Shown: in pieces, positions 1-8,189 of the stretch | Layout: each line of letters opens with the position of its first letter | Position numbering within the stretch: the stretch's first letter is position 1 | NCBI RefSeq assembly: GCF_040750475.1 | Contig: NZ_JABJVY010000002.1 | Coordinates: forward strand, 293,462 to 357,461 | Length of the DNA stretch: 64,000 nt | Source of the DNA: Amorphus sp040750475 | GTDB taxonomy: Bacteria > Pseudomonadota > Alphaproteobacteria > Rhizobiales > Amorphaceae | Reading direction: 5' to 3' | Program-made: the position numbers and the translations under genes | Notes under the pieces: model-generated | Databases searched by the model: none | Seen by the model: the letters and a program-made list of their open reading frames with translations, nothing else | What the model was told of the DNA's origin: nothing

Positions 1-1106
1 CCGCCGCCGAGCACCCGCGCCGGTCCGTCCGGCGCATCGTAGAACACGCAGGCCTGGCCGGGGGCGACGCCGGTTTCCGGCGACAGAAGCTCGACGACAT
101 AACGGTCGCCTTCACGGGTCAGCAGCGCCGGCACGGGCGGGCGCGTGGAGCGCACCCGGGCGAACAGCTCCCGACCGTCCTGGTCGATCTCCGCCAGGGG
201 CACGTCGCCGAGCCAGTTCAGGTCGCGCAAGGTCACCCGGCGTGTCTCTAGCGCCTCGCGCGGCCCCACCATGACGCGGTGGCGGTCGGCGTCCAGCGCG
301 ACCACGTAAAGAGGCTCGCCGACGGCGAGGCCAAGGCCGCGGCGCTGGCCGACGGTGTAGTGGATGATGCCGTCATGGCGGCCGAGCACTCGCCCGTCGA
401 TGTGTACGATCTCGCCGGGCTCGACGGCGCCGGGACGCAGCCGCTCGATCACGTCGGCATAGCGCCCGGTCGGCACGAAGCAGATGTCCTGGCTGTCGGA
501 TTTGTCGGCCACCGGCAGGCCCAGCTCGCCGGCCAAAAGGCGCGTCTCCGCCTTGGTCATCCCGCCCAGCGGAAAGCGTAGAAAATCGAGCTGCTCCTGG
601 GTGGTCGCATATAGAAAATAGCTCTGGTCGCGCTCGGCGTCGGCCGGGCGGAACATCGCACGATGGTTGCCGGCGGTGTGGCTGGAGACATAGTGACCGG
701 TCGCCAGTGCATCGGCGCCCAGCGTGCGCGCGGTGTCGAGAAGATCGGAGAACTTGACGGTCTGGTTGCAGGCGACGCAAGGCACCGGCGTCTCGCCATG
801 CAGATAGGACTCGGCGAACTGCTCGATTACGCTTTCGCGGAAACGATCCTCGTAGTTCAGCACATAATGCGGGATGCCCAGGGTCTCCGCGACCCGGCGC
901 GCGTCGTGAATGTCCTGGCCGGCGCAACACGCGCCCTTGCGATGGGTGGCGGCGCCGTGGTCGTAGAGCTGCAAGGTCACGCCGACGACATCGTAGCCCT
1001 CGCGGGCGAGCAGGCCGGCGACCACCGACGAATCGACGCCGCCCGACATCGCGACCACGATGCGGGTGTCCTCTGGGCGTCCCGGTAGATCCAAGCTGTT
1101 CGTCAT
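1..1106 (-). CDS. mnmA: tRNA-specific 2-thiouridylase MnmA, 3' end cut by window edge
   Basis: MnmA adenylates and then thiolates C2 of the wobble uridine in tRNAs for Lys, Glu and Gln, taking sulfur from a relay or desulfurase. About 368 codons are visible and the C-terminus lies outside the window. The N-terminus carries the PP-loop SGGVDSS (residues 21-27) for ATP binding. The catalytic cysteine pair is recognisable: PCVACN (108-113) and a second Cys in SDSQDICF near residue 208. The central YTVGQRRG stretch is typical of the family. The ATG at 1106 puts the PP-loop at the usual distance from the N-terminus. It is transcribed leftwards, away from sciP, with about 450 bases between them. 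Identification is secure. Confidence 0.95.
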   Translation of the reverse strand, partial: MTNSLDLPGRPEDTRIVVAMSGGVDSSVVAGLLAREGYDVVGVTLQLYDHGAATHRKGACCAGQDIHDARRVAETLGIPHYVLNYEDRFRESVIEQFAESYLHGETPVPCVACNQTVKFSDLLDTARTLGADALATGHYVSSHTAGNHRAMFRPADAERDQSYFLYATTQEQLDFLRFPLGGMTKAETRLLAGELGLPVADKSDSQDICFVPTGRYADVIERLRPGAVEPGEIVHIDGRVLGRHDGIIHYTVGQRRGLGLAVGEPLYVVALDADRHRVMVGPREALETRRVTLRDLNWLGDVPLAEIDQDGRELFARVRSTRPPVPALLTREGDRYVVELLSPETGVAPGQACVFYDAPDGPARVLGG

Positions 1107-1556
1107 TGCGCGAGCCCGTCGCTTCTGGCCATCAGGCGTGATCGATCTCATCCATTCGGCTCAGGAGGTGGGGAGTGACCGGCTCCCGCTGCTCCTGAAC
1201 AGCCCTCGTGACACGTGAACTGTCCACGGCCGAAACAGTTTCAATCCTGCGCCAGAACGCCTTGTTCGGCAATGAATGTGGCGCGGCCATGGAGTCTTAC
1301 TTGCCTGTGCCGATCTGTCTCGGTCGGCACGTCAATTGATCCTGTGACGTAGGCGATCCGATCCCGCTCGACAACTCCCCTTGGGCCGTCCGGTGGTGAC
1401 CGCCTGAAGCGCCGGCTTTCACCCCGATCTCCGACCCTGCCGGTAAGTATTGATTATCGTTACTTATTTCTTAGCCCGAGCTTAGCGTATTTTTAAAGCC
1501 CTATCGGGCATATCGACACTCAGTTGGGTCAGGTGTGTTGCGAGTATGAGAGTCGA
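1107..1556. other. Intergenic region between mnmA and sciP
   Basis: This 450-base gap separates two divergent genes and should hold promoters in both directions. I see no convincing open reading frame or RNA gene. The sciP-proximal part turns A+T-rich from about 1445 and holds the regularly spaced TTA half-sites described separately. A short GCCC-TATC-GGGC hairpin (1498-1509) lies just before sciP, without a T tract. Confidence 0.6.
1460..1496 (+). promoter_or_regulatory. Candidate CtrA-binding region upstream of sciP
   Basis: Four TTA half-sites occur at exact 11-base steps: TTAC at 1460, TTAG at 1471, TTAG at 1482 and TTAA at 1493, each pair separated by seven bases. The established CtrA site is TTAA-N7-TTAA, so every adjacent pair here is a one- or two-mismatch version. 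The array ends 60 bases before the sciP ATG. In Caulobacter sciP is transcribed under CtrA control, which fits. The array is directly visible; binding by CtrA is inference. Confidence 0.55.
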
Positions 1557-1832
1557 ATGACCGAACACGTGTCGCCGCGTTATCGATATGTTATCGGGCC
1601 GGACGGAACGCCGCTGACTTTGGCAGACCTTCCGCCGCCCGATACCAAGCGCTGGGTTATCCGGCGCAAGGCCGAAGTGGTTGCCGCCGTGCGCGGCGGA
1701 CTTCTGTCGCTGGAAGAAGCTTGTGAACGCTACACCTTGACGGTGGAGGAGTTCCTGTCCTGGAACTCGTTGATCGATCGTCACGGCCTTGCGGGCCTTC
1801 GAGCGACCAAAGTCCAGGACTATCGCGTGTGA
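1557..1832 (+). CDS. sciP: CtrA inhibitor SciP (DUF1153 family)
   Basis: A 91-residue protein of the DUF1153 family. In Caulobacter, SciP binds CtrA and blocks its recruitment of RNA polymerase, switching off CtrA targets in G1. The hallmark stretches are RYVIGPDGTPLTLADLPPP (about 9-27), the basic KRWVIRRKAEVVAAVRGG segment (about 29-46) and a helix-turn-helix-like LSLEEACERYTLTVEEFLSW (about 48-67). Length and sequence match family members along the whole protein. The chosen ATG gives the usual N-terminus; an in-frame start 33 bases upstream would add residues that do not look conserved. It converges with the YbaK-type gene. The preceding half-site array suggests a regulatory loop with CtrA. 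Confidence 0.93.
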   Translation: MTEHVSPRYRYVIGPDGTPLTLADLPPPDTKRWVIRRKAEVVAAVRGGLLSLEEACERYTLTVEEFLSWNSLIDRHGLAGLRATKVQDYRV

Positions 1833-1857
1833 GGTGAAAGGGCGCCGGTTTCCGGCG

Positions 1858-2352
1858 TCATTCCTCCCGCGTCACGGACAGGACGGTGGCGCCCGTTGCC
1901 TTTTCGAGCGCCGCCGGATCGACGGAGAACACCGCATTCGGCGTTCCCGCAGCGGCCCAGACCACTTCGTGGGCGAGAAGGTCGCGATCCATGTAGACGG
2001 CGATCCCCTTATCCTTGGGGTGTCCGATCGGTGGAATCCCGCCGATGGCGTAGCCGGTTTCGGAGCGGACGAAATCGGCGTCGGGGCGCGACAGCGCCTC
2101 TCCGATCCGCCGGCCCACCCGCTTCTCGTCGACCCGGTTCACGCCGGATACGAGCAGCAGGACCGGGCGGCCGCTCTCCTTGCCGCGAAACACCAGCGAT
2201 TTCACGATCTGTCCCACGCCGGTTCCGCACGCCGCTGCGGCTTCTTCCGCGGTGCGGGTGGAAGCGGGCATGACCATGACCGCGATGTCGAGCCCGGCGG
2301 CCTGGGCGGCCTCCGCGACGCGATTTGCGGCTTGGGGCAGGTCGGTACTCAT
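1858..2352 (-). CDS. YbaK/ProX-type aminoacyl-tRNA deacylase family protein
   Basis: A 164-residue protein of the YbaK/aminoacyl-tRNA-synthetase-associated domain family. Relatives hydrolyse mischarged tRNAs in trans (for example Ala-tRNA-Pro or Cys-tRNA-Pro). Family features are the central QIVKSLVFRG segment (about residues 48-57), where a lysine equivalent to the catalytic Lys of relatives lies, and the GGIPPIGH motif (about 103-110). The single domain fills the protein, so this is a stand-alone editing enzyme; which misacylated tRNA it clears cannot be read from sequence. Its ATG overlaps the stop codon of the upstream metallophosphoesterase by four bases (ATGA), so the two are probably translationally coupled. 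Confidence 0.85.
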   Translation of the reverse strand: MSTDLPQAANRVAEAAQAAGLDIAVMVMPASTRTAEEAAAACGTGVGQIVKSLVFRGKESGRPVLLLVSGVNRVDEKRVGRRIGEALSRPDADFVRSETGYAIGGIPPIGHPKDKGIAVYMDRDLLAHEVVWAAAGTPNAVFSVDPAALEKATGATVLSVTREE

Positions 2353-3305
2353 CGGGCCTCTCTCAGGTCTGGCGCTGCCTGGCCGGCCGCGTCACGGGTC
2401 GCTTCGTTCACGATTCGCCCGTCGCGATAGAGGTGCCGACGGTCCATCTCGATCACGGGTGCGGAGGGGCCGGAGAGGCCCCGCTCGATCATCTCGACCT
2501 GCCAAGCGTTCGGCTCGCCCCCGATTCGGAACAAATTGTAGCCGGCGCCATGGGCATGGCCCGCGTTCGATGCCGCAGGAACGCCGATAACCGGGACATG
2601 ACCGATCCAGCCGATGGAACGGCGATGGGTGTGGCCATGCAGAACGAGTTCGGCGCCTGCTTCGCGCACCGCGGCGCGGAAGCGGGAGCCACCGACCAGG
2701 CGCTTGTACCAGCCGGTCGCGCCGGAAAGCGGCGGATGGTGGACCATCACCACGCGAAACAGCCCTTCCTTGCCGAGGCCGCGCAGACAGTCTGTCAGCC
2801 GCTGCGCCTGGCCGGGCCCGAACGAGCCGGTCGCCATGAACGGACCGGTCGCGACCGCGCTCGACGTGCCGACGACCGCGATCGGGCCGCGCCGGCGGAT
2901 GAACGGAAAGCGCTCGCCGGCGGCCGAAAGCGGCTTGGCGTCGTCGGTCATGTGATCGGCCCAACTCCGCCAGGCGTGACCGAGCGCACCGGGGACATAG
3001 GCGTCGTGATTGCCGGGGATCACGGAGACGTCGCGCGCCGGACCCAGTGCGCCAAGCCATTGGCGCGCGGTCTCGATCTCGGCTTTGAGCGCCAGATTGA
3101 CCAGATCTCCGGTGACGGCGATGTGGTCGGGCGTGGTGGACAGCATATCGTCCACGAGCCGTGCCAGGGGCTCTTCCAGATGCAGGCTCACCCGGTTGCG
3201 GCGCCAATTGACGTAGCCGATCACCCGCTTGGATGCGAGCTCGCGCAGCTTGGGTTGCGGCAGAGGGCCGAGGTGAGGATCGGAAAGGTGGGCGAGGGTG
3301 TACAT
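2349..3305 (-). CDS. Calcineurin-like metallophosphoesterase
   Basis: A 318-residue phosphoesterase of the calcineurin-like superfamily with all metal-binding blocks in order: SDPHLG (residues 8-13), GDLVN, GNHDAY, a histidine in VMVHHPP, and HGHTH towards the C-terminus. Such enzymes use a two-metal centre to hydrolyse phosphomonoesters or diesters. No signal peptide or membrane segment is evident, so it is probably cytoplasmic. It is not LpxH, because the lipid A pathway in this window uses LpxI. The first gene of a two-gene minus-strand unit with the YbaK-type gene; the physiological substrate is unknown. Confidence 0.88.
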   Translation of the reverse strand: MYTLAHLSDPHLGPLPQPKLRELASKRVIGYVNWRRNRVSLHLEEPLARLVDDMLSTTPDHIAVTGDLVNLALKAEIETARQWLGALGPARDVSVIPGNHDAYVPGALGHAWRSWADHMTDDAKPLSAAGERFPFIRRRGPIAVVGTSSAVATGPFMATGSFGPGQAQRLTDCLRGLGKEGLFRVVMVHHPPLSGATGWYKRLVGGSRFRAAVREAGAELVLHGHTHRRSIGWIGHVPVIGVPAASNAGHAHGAGYNLFRIGGEPNAWQVEMIERGLSGPSAPVIEMDRRHLYRDGRIVNEATRDAAGQAAPDLREAR

Positions 3306-3463
3306 CTTAAATTCAGTAGGATGAGGGGGCAGGGGGCAGCTTGGTCACTTCGCCGATGACGCCGCGGGACGCATAATGATAGCGCTCGTCGCTGCGAGTT
3401 TCGAGGGTGAGCGCGTCGGTATCACGCGCAAATGGACTTTCTGAAGAGGTGTGAGGGACGTCG

Positions 3464-3943
3464 ATGACGAGGCGCCAACAGCTCCACGCCGCGCTCGGCA
3501 AGAGCGTACTCCGGCTTCGCCATCGTTTCCGCCGTGGCGTCTCGCTGGGCGTGAAGGGCCTTGCGCTGTCGCCGGCGGGCGAGGTGTTTCTGGTGAGGCA
3601 CAGCTATTTGCCGGGCTTCCATCTGCCTGGCGGGGGTGTCGATCCCGGCGAAAGCAGCCATGACGCGCTTGCTCGCGAGCTTTACGAAGAAGGCAATCTT
3701 CGCCTGTCCGGTCCGGCCGAGCTGTTCGGCGTCTATTTCAATGTCGGGCTCGACCGGCGCGACCATGTGCTTCTTTACGTGGCCCGCGACGTGCGCCCCG
3801 TCGGCCCGCCTCAAGTTCCCAATGCGGAGATTCTCGAAGCCGGCTTCCATCCGCTCGACCGGCTGCCGGAGACCACCACGCTGGCAACGCGCCGGCGGCT
3901 TGCGGAGGTCCTGGATGGCGAGGCGGTGAGCGAAACCTGGTAG
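3464..3943 (+). CDS. NUDIX hydrolase
   Basis: A 159-residue NUDIX protein. The NUDIX box lies at about residues 56-78, starting GGGVDPGE and continuing into ALARELYEEGNL. It keeps the REL-x-EE glutamates that bind metal, but Asn occupies the usual Gly near the end of the signature. Family members cleave nucleoside diphosphates linked to another moiety. A basic N-terminal segment (about 1-28) precedes the fold. It is divergent from the metallophosphoesterase gene, with 158 bases between them, and is followed closely by a gene on the other strand. Substrate not predictable. Confidence 0.85.
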   Translation: MTRRQQLHAALGKSVLRLRHRFRRGVSLGVKGLALSPAGEVFLVRHSYLPGFHLPGGGVDPGESSHDALARELYEEGNLRLSGPAELFGVYFNVGLDRRDHVLLYVARDVRPVGPPQVPNAEILEAGFHPLDRLPETTTLATRRRLAEVLDGEAVSETW

Positions 3944-3951
3944 CGTCGCGC

Positions 3952-4122
3952 TTACGATTTCATTTTCGCCGTCACCCATGCGACGACGCCGAGGATGCAG
4001 CTTCCGATGGCCAGGCCGCCGAAAAAGCCCCATGGCAGGGCCGACATGCCTCCGAACCAGTGGGCCAGGAGACCGCCGACCACGGCGAGAATCAACGGCA
4101 GGAGGCAACCGATCGCAATCAC
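3952..4122 (-). CDS. Small hydrophobic membrane protein (56 aa)
   Basis: A short frame starting at GTG 4122, 19 bases after the stop of the 5'-nucleotidase gene and on the same strand. The 56-residue product has two hydrophobic stretches (about residues 1-20, starting VIAIGCLLPLILAVVGG, and about 32-52) joined by a short HWFGGMSALPW loop, and ends in basic residues (TAKMKS). This is the layout of a two-helix inner-membrane hairpin. I do not recognise a family. The frame has no strong ribosome-binding site, so coupling to the upstream gene would be needed. The hydrophobic pattern and tight packing favour a real gene. Confidence 0.45.
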   Translation of the reverse strand: MIAIGCLLPLILAVVGGLLAHWFGGMSALPWGFFGGLAIGSCILGVVAWVTAKMKS

Positions 4123-4141
4123 GGCTTGGACGCTCGCTGTT

Positions 4142-5668
4142 TCATTTCTGGCGGATGCGGCCGTCTGTGGCCGGCGCGAAGGGCGAGAGCGTGGCGATAT
4201 AGTCGACCACGTTGCTGGTCAGCAGGGCGCCGTCCTTCGCATCGATAATCGGTTGGGCATTGCGCAACGCGGTGTAGCCATCGCCACCGCGCGCCATGAA
4301 ATCGTTCGTGGCGAGCCGGTAGCGTTGGCCCGGATCGAGCGGCTTGCCGTCGATTTCCACCGAAACCACGCGCGAGCCCGGAGGAAGCGTCGTATCTGCC
4401 GTGACGATCATGCCGGAAATCTGTGGGTAGCGCCCAGCCCCCGTTTCCACGAGAGAAAATCCGTTCTCCAGCGCGCGCACGATATCGGTTCCGGTGATCT
4501 CTAAGAGCACGGTCTGATTGCCGAACGGCAACTCGGTGAGGATATCGCGCCGCGTCAACGTCGTTCCAGCCCGATGCACGGTGTTTCCGCGAATGCCGCC
4601 GCCGTTCATGATCGCGACGTCGGCGCCGCTTGCTGTCCGCATCGCATCGGCCACCAGATTTCCGAACGCGGCCTCCTGCTTGCGCACGATCGTGCGGCGG
4701 GTGTCAAGGTCGGTCTCAAGCGTTGCGATCGGTTCGTCGAGGGCCTCCGTCAACCGGGACGAATAGGACGCGACTTTCGCGGCGATCTCCGGGCTTGGGG
4801 ACACGGTCGAGGTGTCGATAACGCGGAAGGACGGACTCCAGTTCACGACCCGCCCGTCGTCGCGTTGCCGCACGTCGAGGCTGAGATCGACGACCGCGAT
4901 CAGATCGCCTTGTTCGCGGGATTCCATCAGCACGGTCCGCCCGTCATAGACCACGGTCAGGACATGGTCGTCACCCGACAGCACGAGATCGAACGCACCG
5001 GAGCGGGCAAGCAGCATGTCGCGGGAGACATTGTCGTGGACCACGGCGACCACCAACTCCGCGCCTTCGTTGCGCAACAGTTTCGCCTGCTCGAAAGCGG
5101 TCTGGAGCGTGGGCTGAAACTGCAGGTCGCCGGGGGAGGAGACGACGGCAGCCCGGTCCCCGATCACCCCCAGAATGCCGAGCTTGATGCCATCGAAATC
5201 GAGGATGACGCGGTCCTGGAAGCCGGCGACGAGCTTGCCGTCCGCGCCACGCAGGTTGGCGGCGAGCTTGGTTGCGTCCAGCGCCCGCATGCGTTCCAGA
5301 AACACCTCCTTGCCGAAGTCGAATTCGTGGTTGCCGGGCACGAAGATGTCGAAACCGATCGTGTTCAGAAGGTCGACGATGTGCGCGCCCTGATCGATGC
5401 TCGACATCAGCGAGGGGGAGATCGTGTCCCCGGCATGCACCACCAGAACCCGGTCATGAGCCGCGCGTTCGGCCGCGATGGCGCCGGCAATCCGGTCCAG
5501 CCCGCCACGCCCGCTGGCGGTGGTCATCTGATCGGCGTCGTTGATCACGAGCACGGTAAGCTTTCCGGCGGGCTCGGCGCCTGCCGGCGCGACGACAAGC
5601 GAGGTGGCAATCCAGACGCTCAATGCCCCAAGGGCTTTAAAGAGTGTCCGAGGAAGTGCTGTGCGCAT
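4142..5668 (-). CDS. Periplasmic 5'-nucleotidase/UshA-type metallophosphatase, variant active site
   Basis: A 508-residue secreted phosphatase with the two-domain 5'-nucleotidase layout. Residues 1-31 are a signal peptide ending at AGA, which is why the ATG at 5668 is preferred over an earlier in-frame ATG at 5725. The N-terminal metallophosphatase domain keeps HAGDT and PGNHEFDFG. The C-terminal substrate domain keeps NGGGIRGN and the TNDFMARGGDGY block. Oddly, the first metal motif reads ND-A-D (44-46) where most relatives have D-x-H, and the usual GH-x-H near the end of the domain reads GDDH. I recall that some rhizobial homologues share such changes, so this may be a subfamily rather than a dead enzyme. 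Substrate unknown. Confidence 0.82.
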   Translation of the reverse strand: MRTALPRTLFKALGALSVWIATSLVVAPAGAEPAGKLTVLVINDADQMTTASGRGGLDRIAGAIAAERAAHDRVLVVHAGDTISPSLMSSIDQGAHIVDLLNTIGFDIFVPGNHEFDFGKEVFLERMRALDATKLAANLRGADGKLVAGFQDRVILDFDGIKLGILGVIGDRAAVVSSPGDLQFQPTLQTAFEQAKLLRNEGAELVVAVVHDNVSRDMLLARSGAFDLVLSGDDHVLTVVYDGRTVLMESREQGDLIAVVDLSLDVRQRDDGRVVNWSPSFRVIDTSTVSPSPEIAAKVASYSSRLTEALDEPIATLETDLDTRRTIVRKQEAAFGNLVADAMRTASGADVAIMNGGGIRGNTVHRAGTTLTRRDILTELPFGNQTVLLEITGTDIVRALENGFSLVETGAGRYPQISGMIVTADTTLPPGSRVVSVEIDGKPLDPGQRYRLATNDFMARGGDGYTALRNAQPIIDAKDGALLTSNVVDYIATLSPFAPATDGRIRQK

Positions 5669-5864
5669 CTCGGTTGCCTCGTCCTCCGGTCGATCCGATC
5701 GGGTTCGCCACGACATTGCCATCATCGCGTCTTGGAGGCGAGGCGAAAGCGAGAGCGACTTGCCTGCGACAGGGTGCGGCAGCGGGTGGACGGGGAAGCG
5801 GATTGCATTAGAACCGCTCTTGATCCTTGTGCGTCTCAGATTTCAGCGAGTGTTTCGACCCGCC

Positions 5865-6902
5865 ATGACCGATTCCGCCGCGACTTCTTTGCCTGCCGAC
5901 CATCCGCCGGTCCGATTCGGCCGGATCGGCGTCCTCCTGGTGAACCTGGGTACGCCGGAGGCGACGGATTACTGGTCGATGCGGCGCTATTTGAAGGAGT
6001 TCCTGTCGGACCGGCGCGTGATCGAGGTGCCTCGGTTGATCTGGTGGCCGATCCTGAATCTGATCGTGCTGTCGACTCGGCCGCAGAAATCCGGCCACGC
6101 ATACGAGACGATCTGGAACACCGAGCGCAACGAAAGCCCGCTGAAGACGATCACGCGCAGCCAGGCGGATCAGATCGCGGCCGTCTATCGCGAGATGCCG
6201 CAGATCGAGGTCGACTGGGCGATGCGCTACGGCAAGCCCGCCATTGGCGAGCGGATCGAGGCGCTGCAGGCGGCGGGGTGCGAGAAGATCCTCGTGGTGC
6301 CGCTCTATCCGCAATATTCCGCCTCGACCACGGCGACCGTGAACGACAAGGCGTTTGAGGCCTTGATGCGCATGCGCTGGCAGCCGGCGCTGCGGACCGC
6401 AGCACCTTGGCACGACGACCCGGCCTATATCGAGGCGCTCGCCACCTCGCTGACCAACCACCTCGCCACCCTCGATTTCGAGCCGGAGGTGGTGTTGACC
6501 TCCTATCACGGCCTGCCGGAATCCTACCTTAAGAAAGGCGATCCCTATCATTGCCAGTGTCACAAGACGACGCGGCTCCTGCGCGCGCGGCTGGGCTGGC
6601 CGGAGGACAAGCTGCGCGTGACCTTTCAGTCTCGCTTCGGCAAGGAGGTCTGGCTGCAGCCCTACACGGACGAGACGGTGAAGGCGCTGGCGCGCGACGG
6701 GGTGAAGCGGCTGGCGATCATGACGCCGGGATTCGTGGCCGACTGTCTGGAGACGTTGGAGGAGATCGCCATTCAGAACGGCGAGTTCTTCAGGGAGGCC
6801 GGCGGCGAACAATTCACCGCTATTCCTTGTCTGAACGACACCCCGGAAGGGATGAATGTGCTGAAGACGGTGGTCGCGCGCGAGCTGCAGGGCTGGATCT
6901 GA
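5865..6902 (+). CDS. hemH: Ferrochelatase
   Basis: The terminal enzyme of haem synthesis, inserting Fe(II) into protoporphyrin IX at the membrane face. The product is 345 residues, normal for the family. Recognisable blocks are VLLVNLGTPEA (about 24-34), LVVPLYPQYSASTT (central), the catalytic-histidine region LTSYHGLPESY, and TPGFVADCLETLEEI, which carries the conserved metal-site glutamates. Two cysteines in YHCQCHKTTR resemble the arrangement seen in many proteobacterial homologues. The ATG at 5865 gives a normal N-terminus. It lies 139 bases from the divergent 5'-nucleotidase gene. Confidence 0.96.
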   Translation: MTDSAATSLPADHPPVRFGRIGVLLVNLGTPEATDYWSMRRYLKEFLSDRRVIEVPRLIWWPILNLIVLSTRPQKSGHAYETIWNTERNESPLKTITRSQADQIAAVYREMPQIEVDWAMRYGKPAIGERIEALQAAGCEKILVVPLYPQYSASTTATVNDKAFEALMRMRWQPALRTAAPWHDDPAYIEALATSLTNHLATLDFEPEVVLTSYHGLPESYLKKGDPYHCQCHKTTRLLRARLGWPEDKLRVTFQSRFGKEVWLQPYTDETVKALARDGVKRLAIMTPGFVADCLETLEEIAIQNGEFFREAGGEQFTAIPCLNDTPEGMNVLKTVVARELQGWI

Positions 6903-7021
6903 CGCTGTCGCGAAAGCCAATCGGAGCGGCGGCAATGTTGCCAGCGGCCGCGCCGGTGCGTAGTGAATGAATTTAGAATTGGCCCAAACGGCAGACAAAA
7001 CGGGACGCAGGCCGCCGCGCC

Positions 7022-7270
7022 ATGATCGCATCGCTCTATGACACGATCGGTCCCTGGTCCTGGCTGATCCTCGGCCTGTGTCTGATCGCCGTGGAGGTCC
7101 TGCTGCCGGGGATCTTTTTTCTCTGGTTCGCTCTCGCTGCCGTCGTTGTCGGCGTGGTGGCTCTATTCGTCACAGCCGTGAGCTGGCAGATCCAGATCGT
7201 GCTGTTCCTGACGCTGTCGTGTTTGGCGGTGCTTTTGGACGTGTTCGTGAGGCGCGGCCGAAAGGCGTGA
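7022..7270 (+). CDS. Short NfeD-like membrane protein
   Basis: An 82-residue protein with three hydrophobic helices (about 12-32, 34-52 and 55-75), a proline-glycine kink in LLPGIFFLWFALAA and a basic C-terminus (RRGRKA). This matches the membrane part of NfeD family proteins, which normally continue into a soluble OB-fold domain and are paired with a stomatin/SPFH gene. Here the OB domain is absent and no SPFH gene adjoins. It follows hemH by about 120 bases on the same strand. The role is unknown; NfeD assignment rests on the hydrophobic pattern. Confidence 0.65.
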   Translation: MIASLYDTIGPWSWLILGLCLIAVEVLLPGIFFLWFALAAVVVGVVALFVTAVSWQIQIVLFLTLSCLAVLLDVFVRRGRKA

Positions 7271-7374
7271 CCCGACGGAAAGCCATTTCCGATCCGGTGA
7301 TTCCTCCATTGGAAGGGCGCTCGGCCCGTTCCGTTTTTCCCGGAATCATGGCGCGGATTTAAGTTATTGTTTCG

Positions 7375-7424
7375 ACGCGTTTCCGGACGGCCAATCGGTT
7401 TCCACCCGGCCTGGAAACGCTCTA
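7375..7424. repeat. Intergenic palindromic repeat, family 2 copy
   Basis: The stretch from ACGCGTTTCCGGACGGCC to CCTGGAAACGCTCT is an imperfect palindrome (GCGTTTCC ... GGAAACGC). It matches the sequence at 44406-44454 at nearly every position, with only a few substitutions. It lies in the convergent gap between the NfeD-like and Anbu genes and overlaps the 3' end of the Anbu gene slightly. Palindromic intergenic elements of this kind are common in Hyphomicrobiales genomes. Confidence 0.7.
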
Positions 7425-8189
7425 CCCCTCCGCGTCCGCAGCTTCCACTGCCGGCGGATAGGGCGGCCGCGCGATCGCCAGATGGGCCTGGCGCAGCGCT
7501 GTCGACCACTGTTCCCGGAGATTGTGGAAATAGGGCTCCTCGGCCTCGATGCGCATGTTGCGATCGGCCCGGAGGGTATCGCGCTTAACCGTCAGAATGT
7601 CGATCGGAAGCCCGACGCCCAGGTTGGAGCGCATGGTGGAATCCATGGAAATCAAGCCGAGCTTGAGCGCGTCGAGCAGTTCGGTGTCGAAGGTCACGGC
7701 GCGGTCGAGGATCGGCTTGCCGTATTTATGTTCGCCGATCTGGAGATAGGGAGTGTCCTCGGTCGCTTCGATGAAATTGCCGGCGCGGTAGACCATGAAC
7801 AGCCGCAGACGCCCGCCTTTGATCTGGCCGCCGAGCAGCATCGAGACGTCGAAGCCCGATGCACTCAGCTCCAGCGAAGGGCCGTCGATCTGGCGCACTT
7901 TGCGCACCGCCTCGCCGACGAACTGAGCCGTCTTGAACATCGACGGCATGTCCATGATCGTCTGGATCTCGCCGGTTTCCTCGTCCTCCACGCCCTCCGA
8001 CAGAAAGCTGAGCACCGCCTGGGTGACGGCGAGGTTGCCGGCTGCGGCGATCGCGACGATCCGCTCGCCGGGCTGCTCGAACACGTGGAGCTTGCGGTAG
8101 GTGGCAATGTTGTCGAGACCGGCATTGGTGCGCGTGTCGCCGATCATCACGAGACCGTTGCGAACCAGGATTCCGCAACAGTAGGTCAT
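7422..8189 (-). CDS. Proteasome-type peptidase Anbu
   Basis: A 255-residue Ntn-hydrolase of the Anbu (ancestral beta subunit) group, related to HslV and proteasome beta subunits. The ATG at 8189 is chosen over an in-frame ATG 21 bases upstream because it places Thr2 right after Met (MTYCCGILV), as expected when the initiator Met is removed to expose the nucleophile. The catalytic Asp and Lys equivalents are visible in GDTRTNAG (about 18-25) and TYRKLHVF (about 30-37). It is the last gene of a minus-strand cluster with transglutaminase-like, alpha-E and ATP-grasp genes, an association known for Anbu in many bacteria. The 244-base gap to the transglutaminase gene leaves room for its own promoter. 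Substrate unknown. Confidence 0.9.
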   Translation of the reverse strand: MTYCCGILVRNGLVMIGDTRTNAGLDNIATYRKLHVFEQPGERIVAIAAAGNLAVTQAVLSFLSEGVEDEETGEIQTIMDMPSMFKTAQFVGEAVRKVRQIDGPSLELSASGFDVSMLLGGQIKGGRLRLFMVYRAGNFIEATEDTPYLQIGEHKYGKPILDRAVTFDTELLDALKLGLISMDSTMRSNLGVGLPIDILTVKRDTLRADRNMRIEAEEPYFHNLREQWSTALRQAHLAIARPPYPPAVEAADAEG

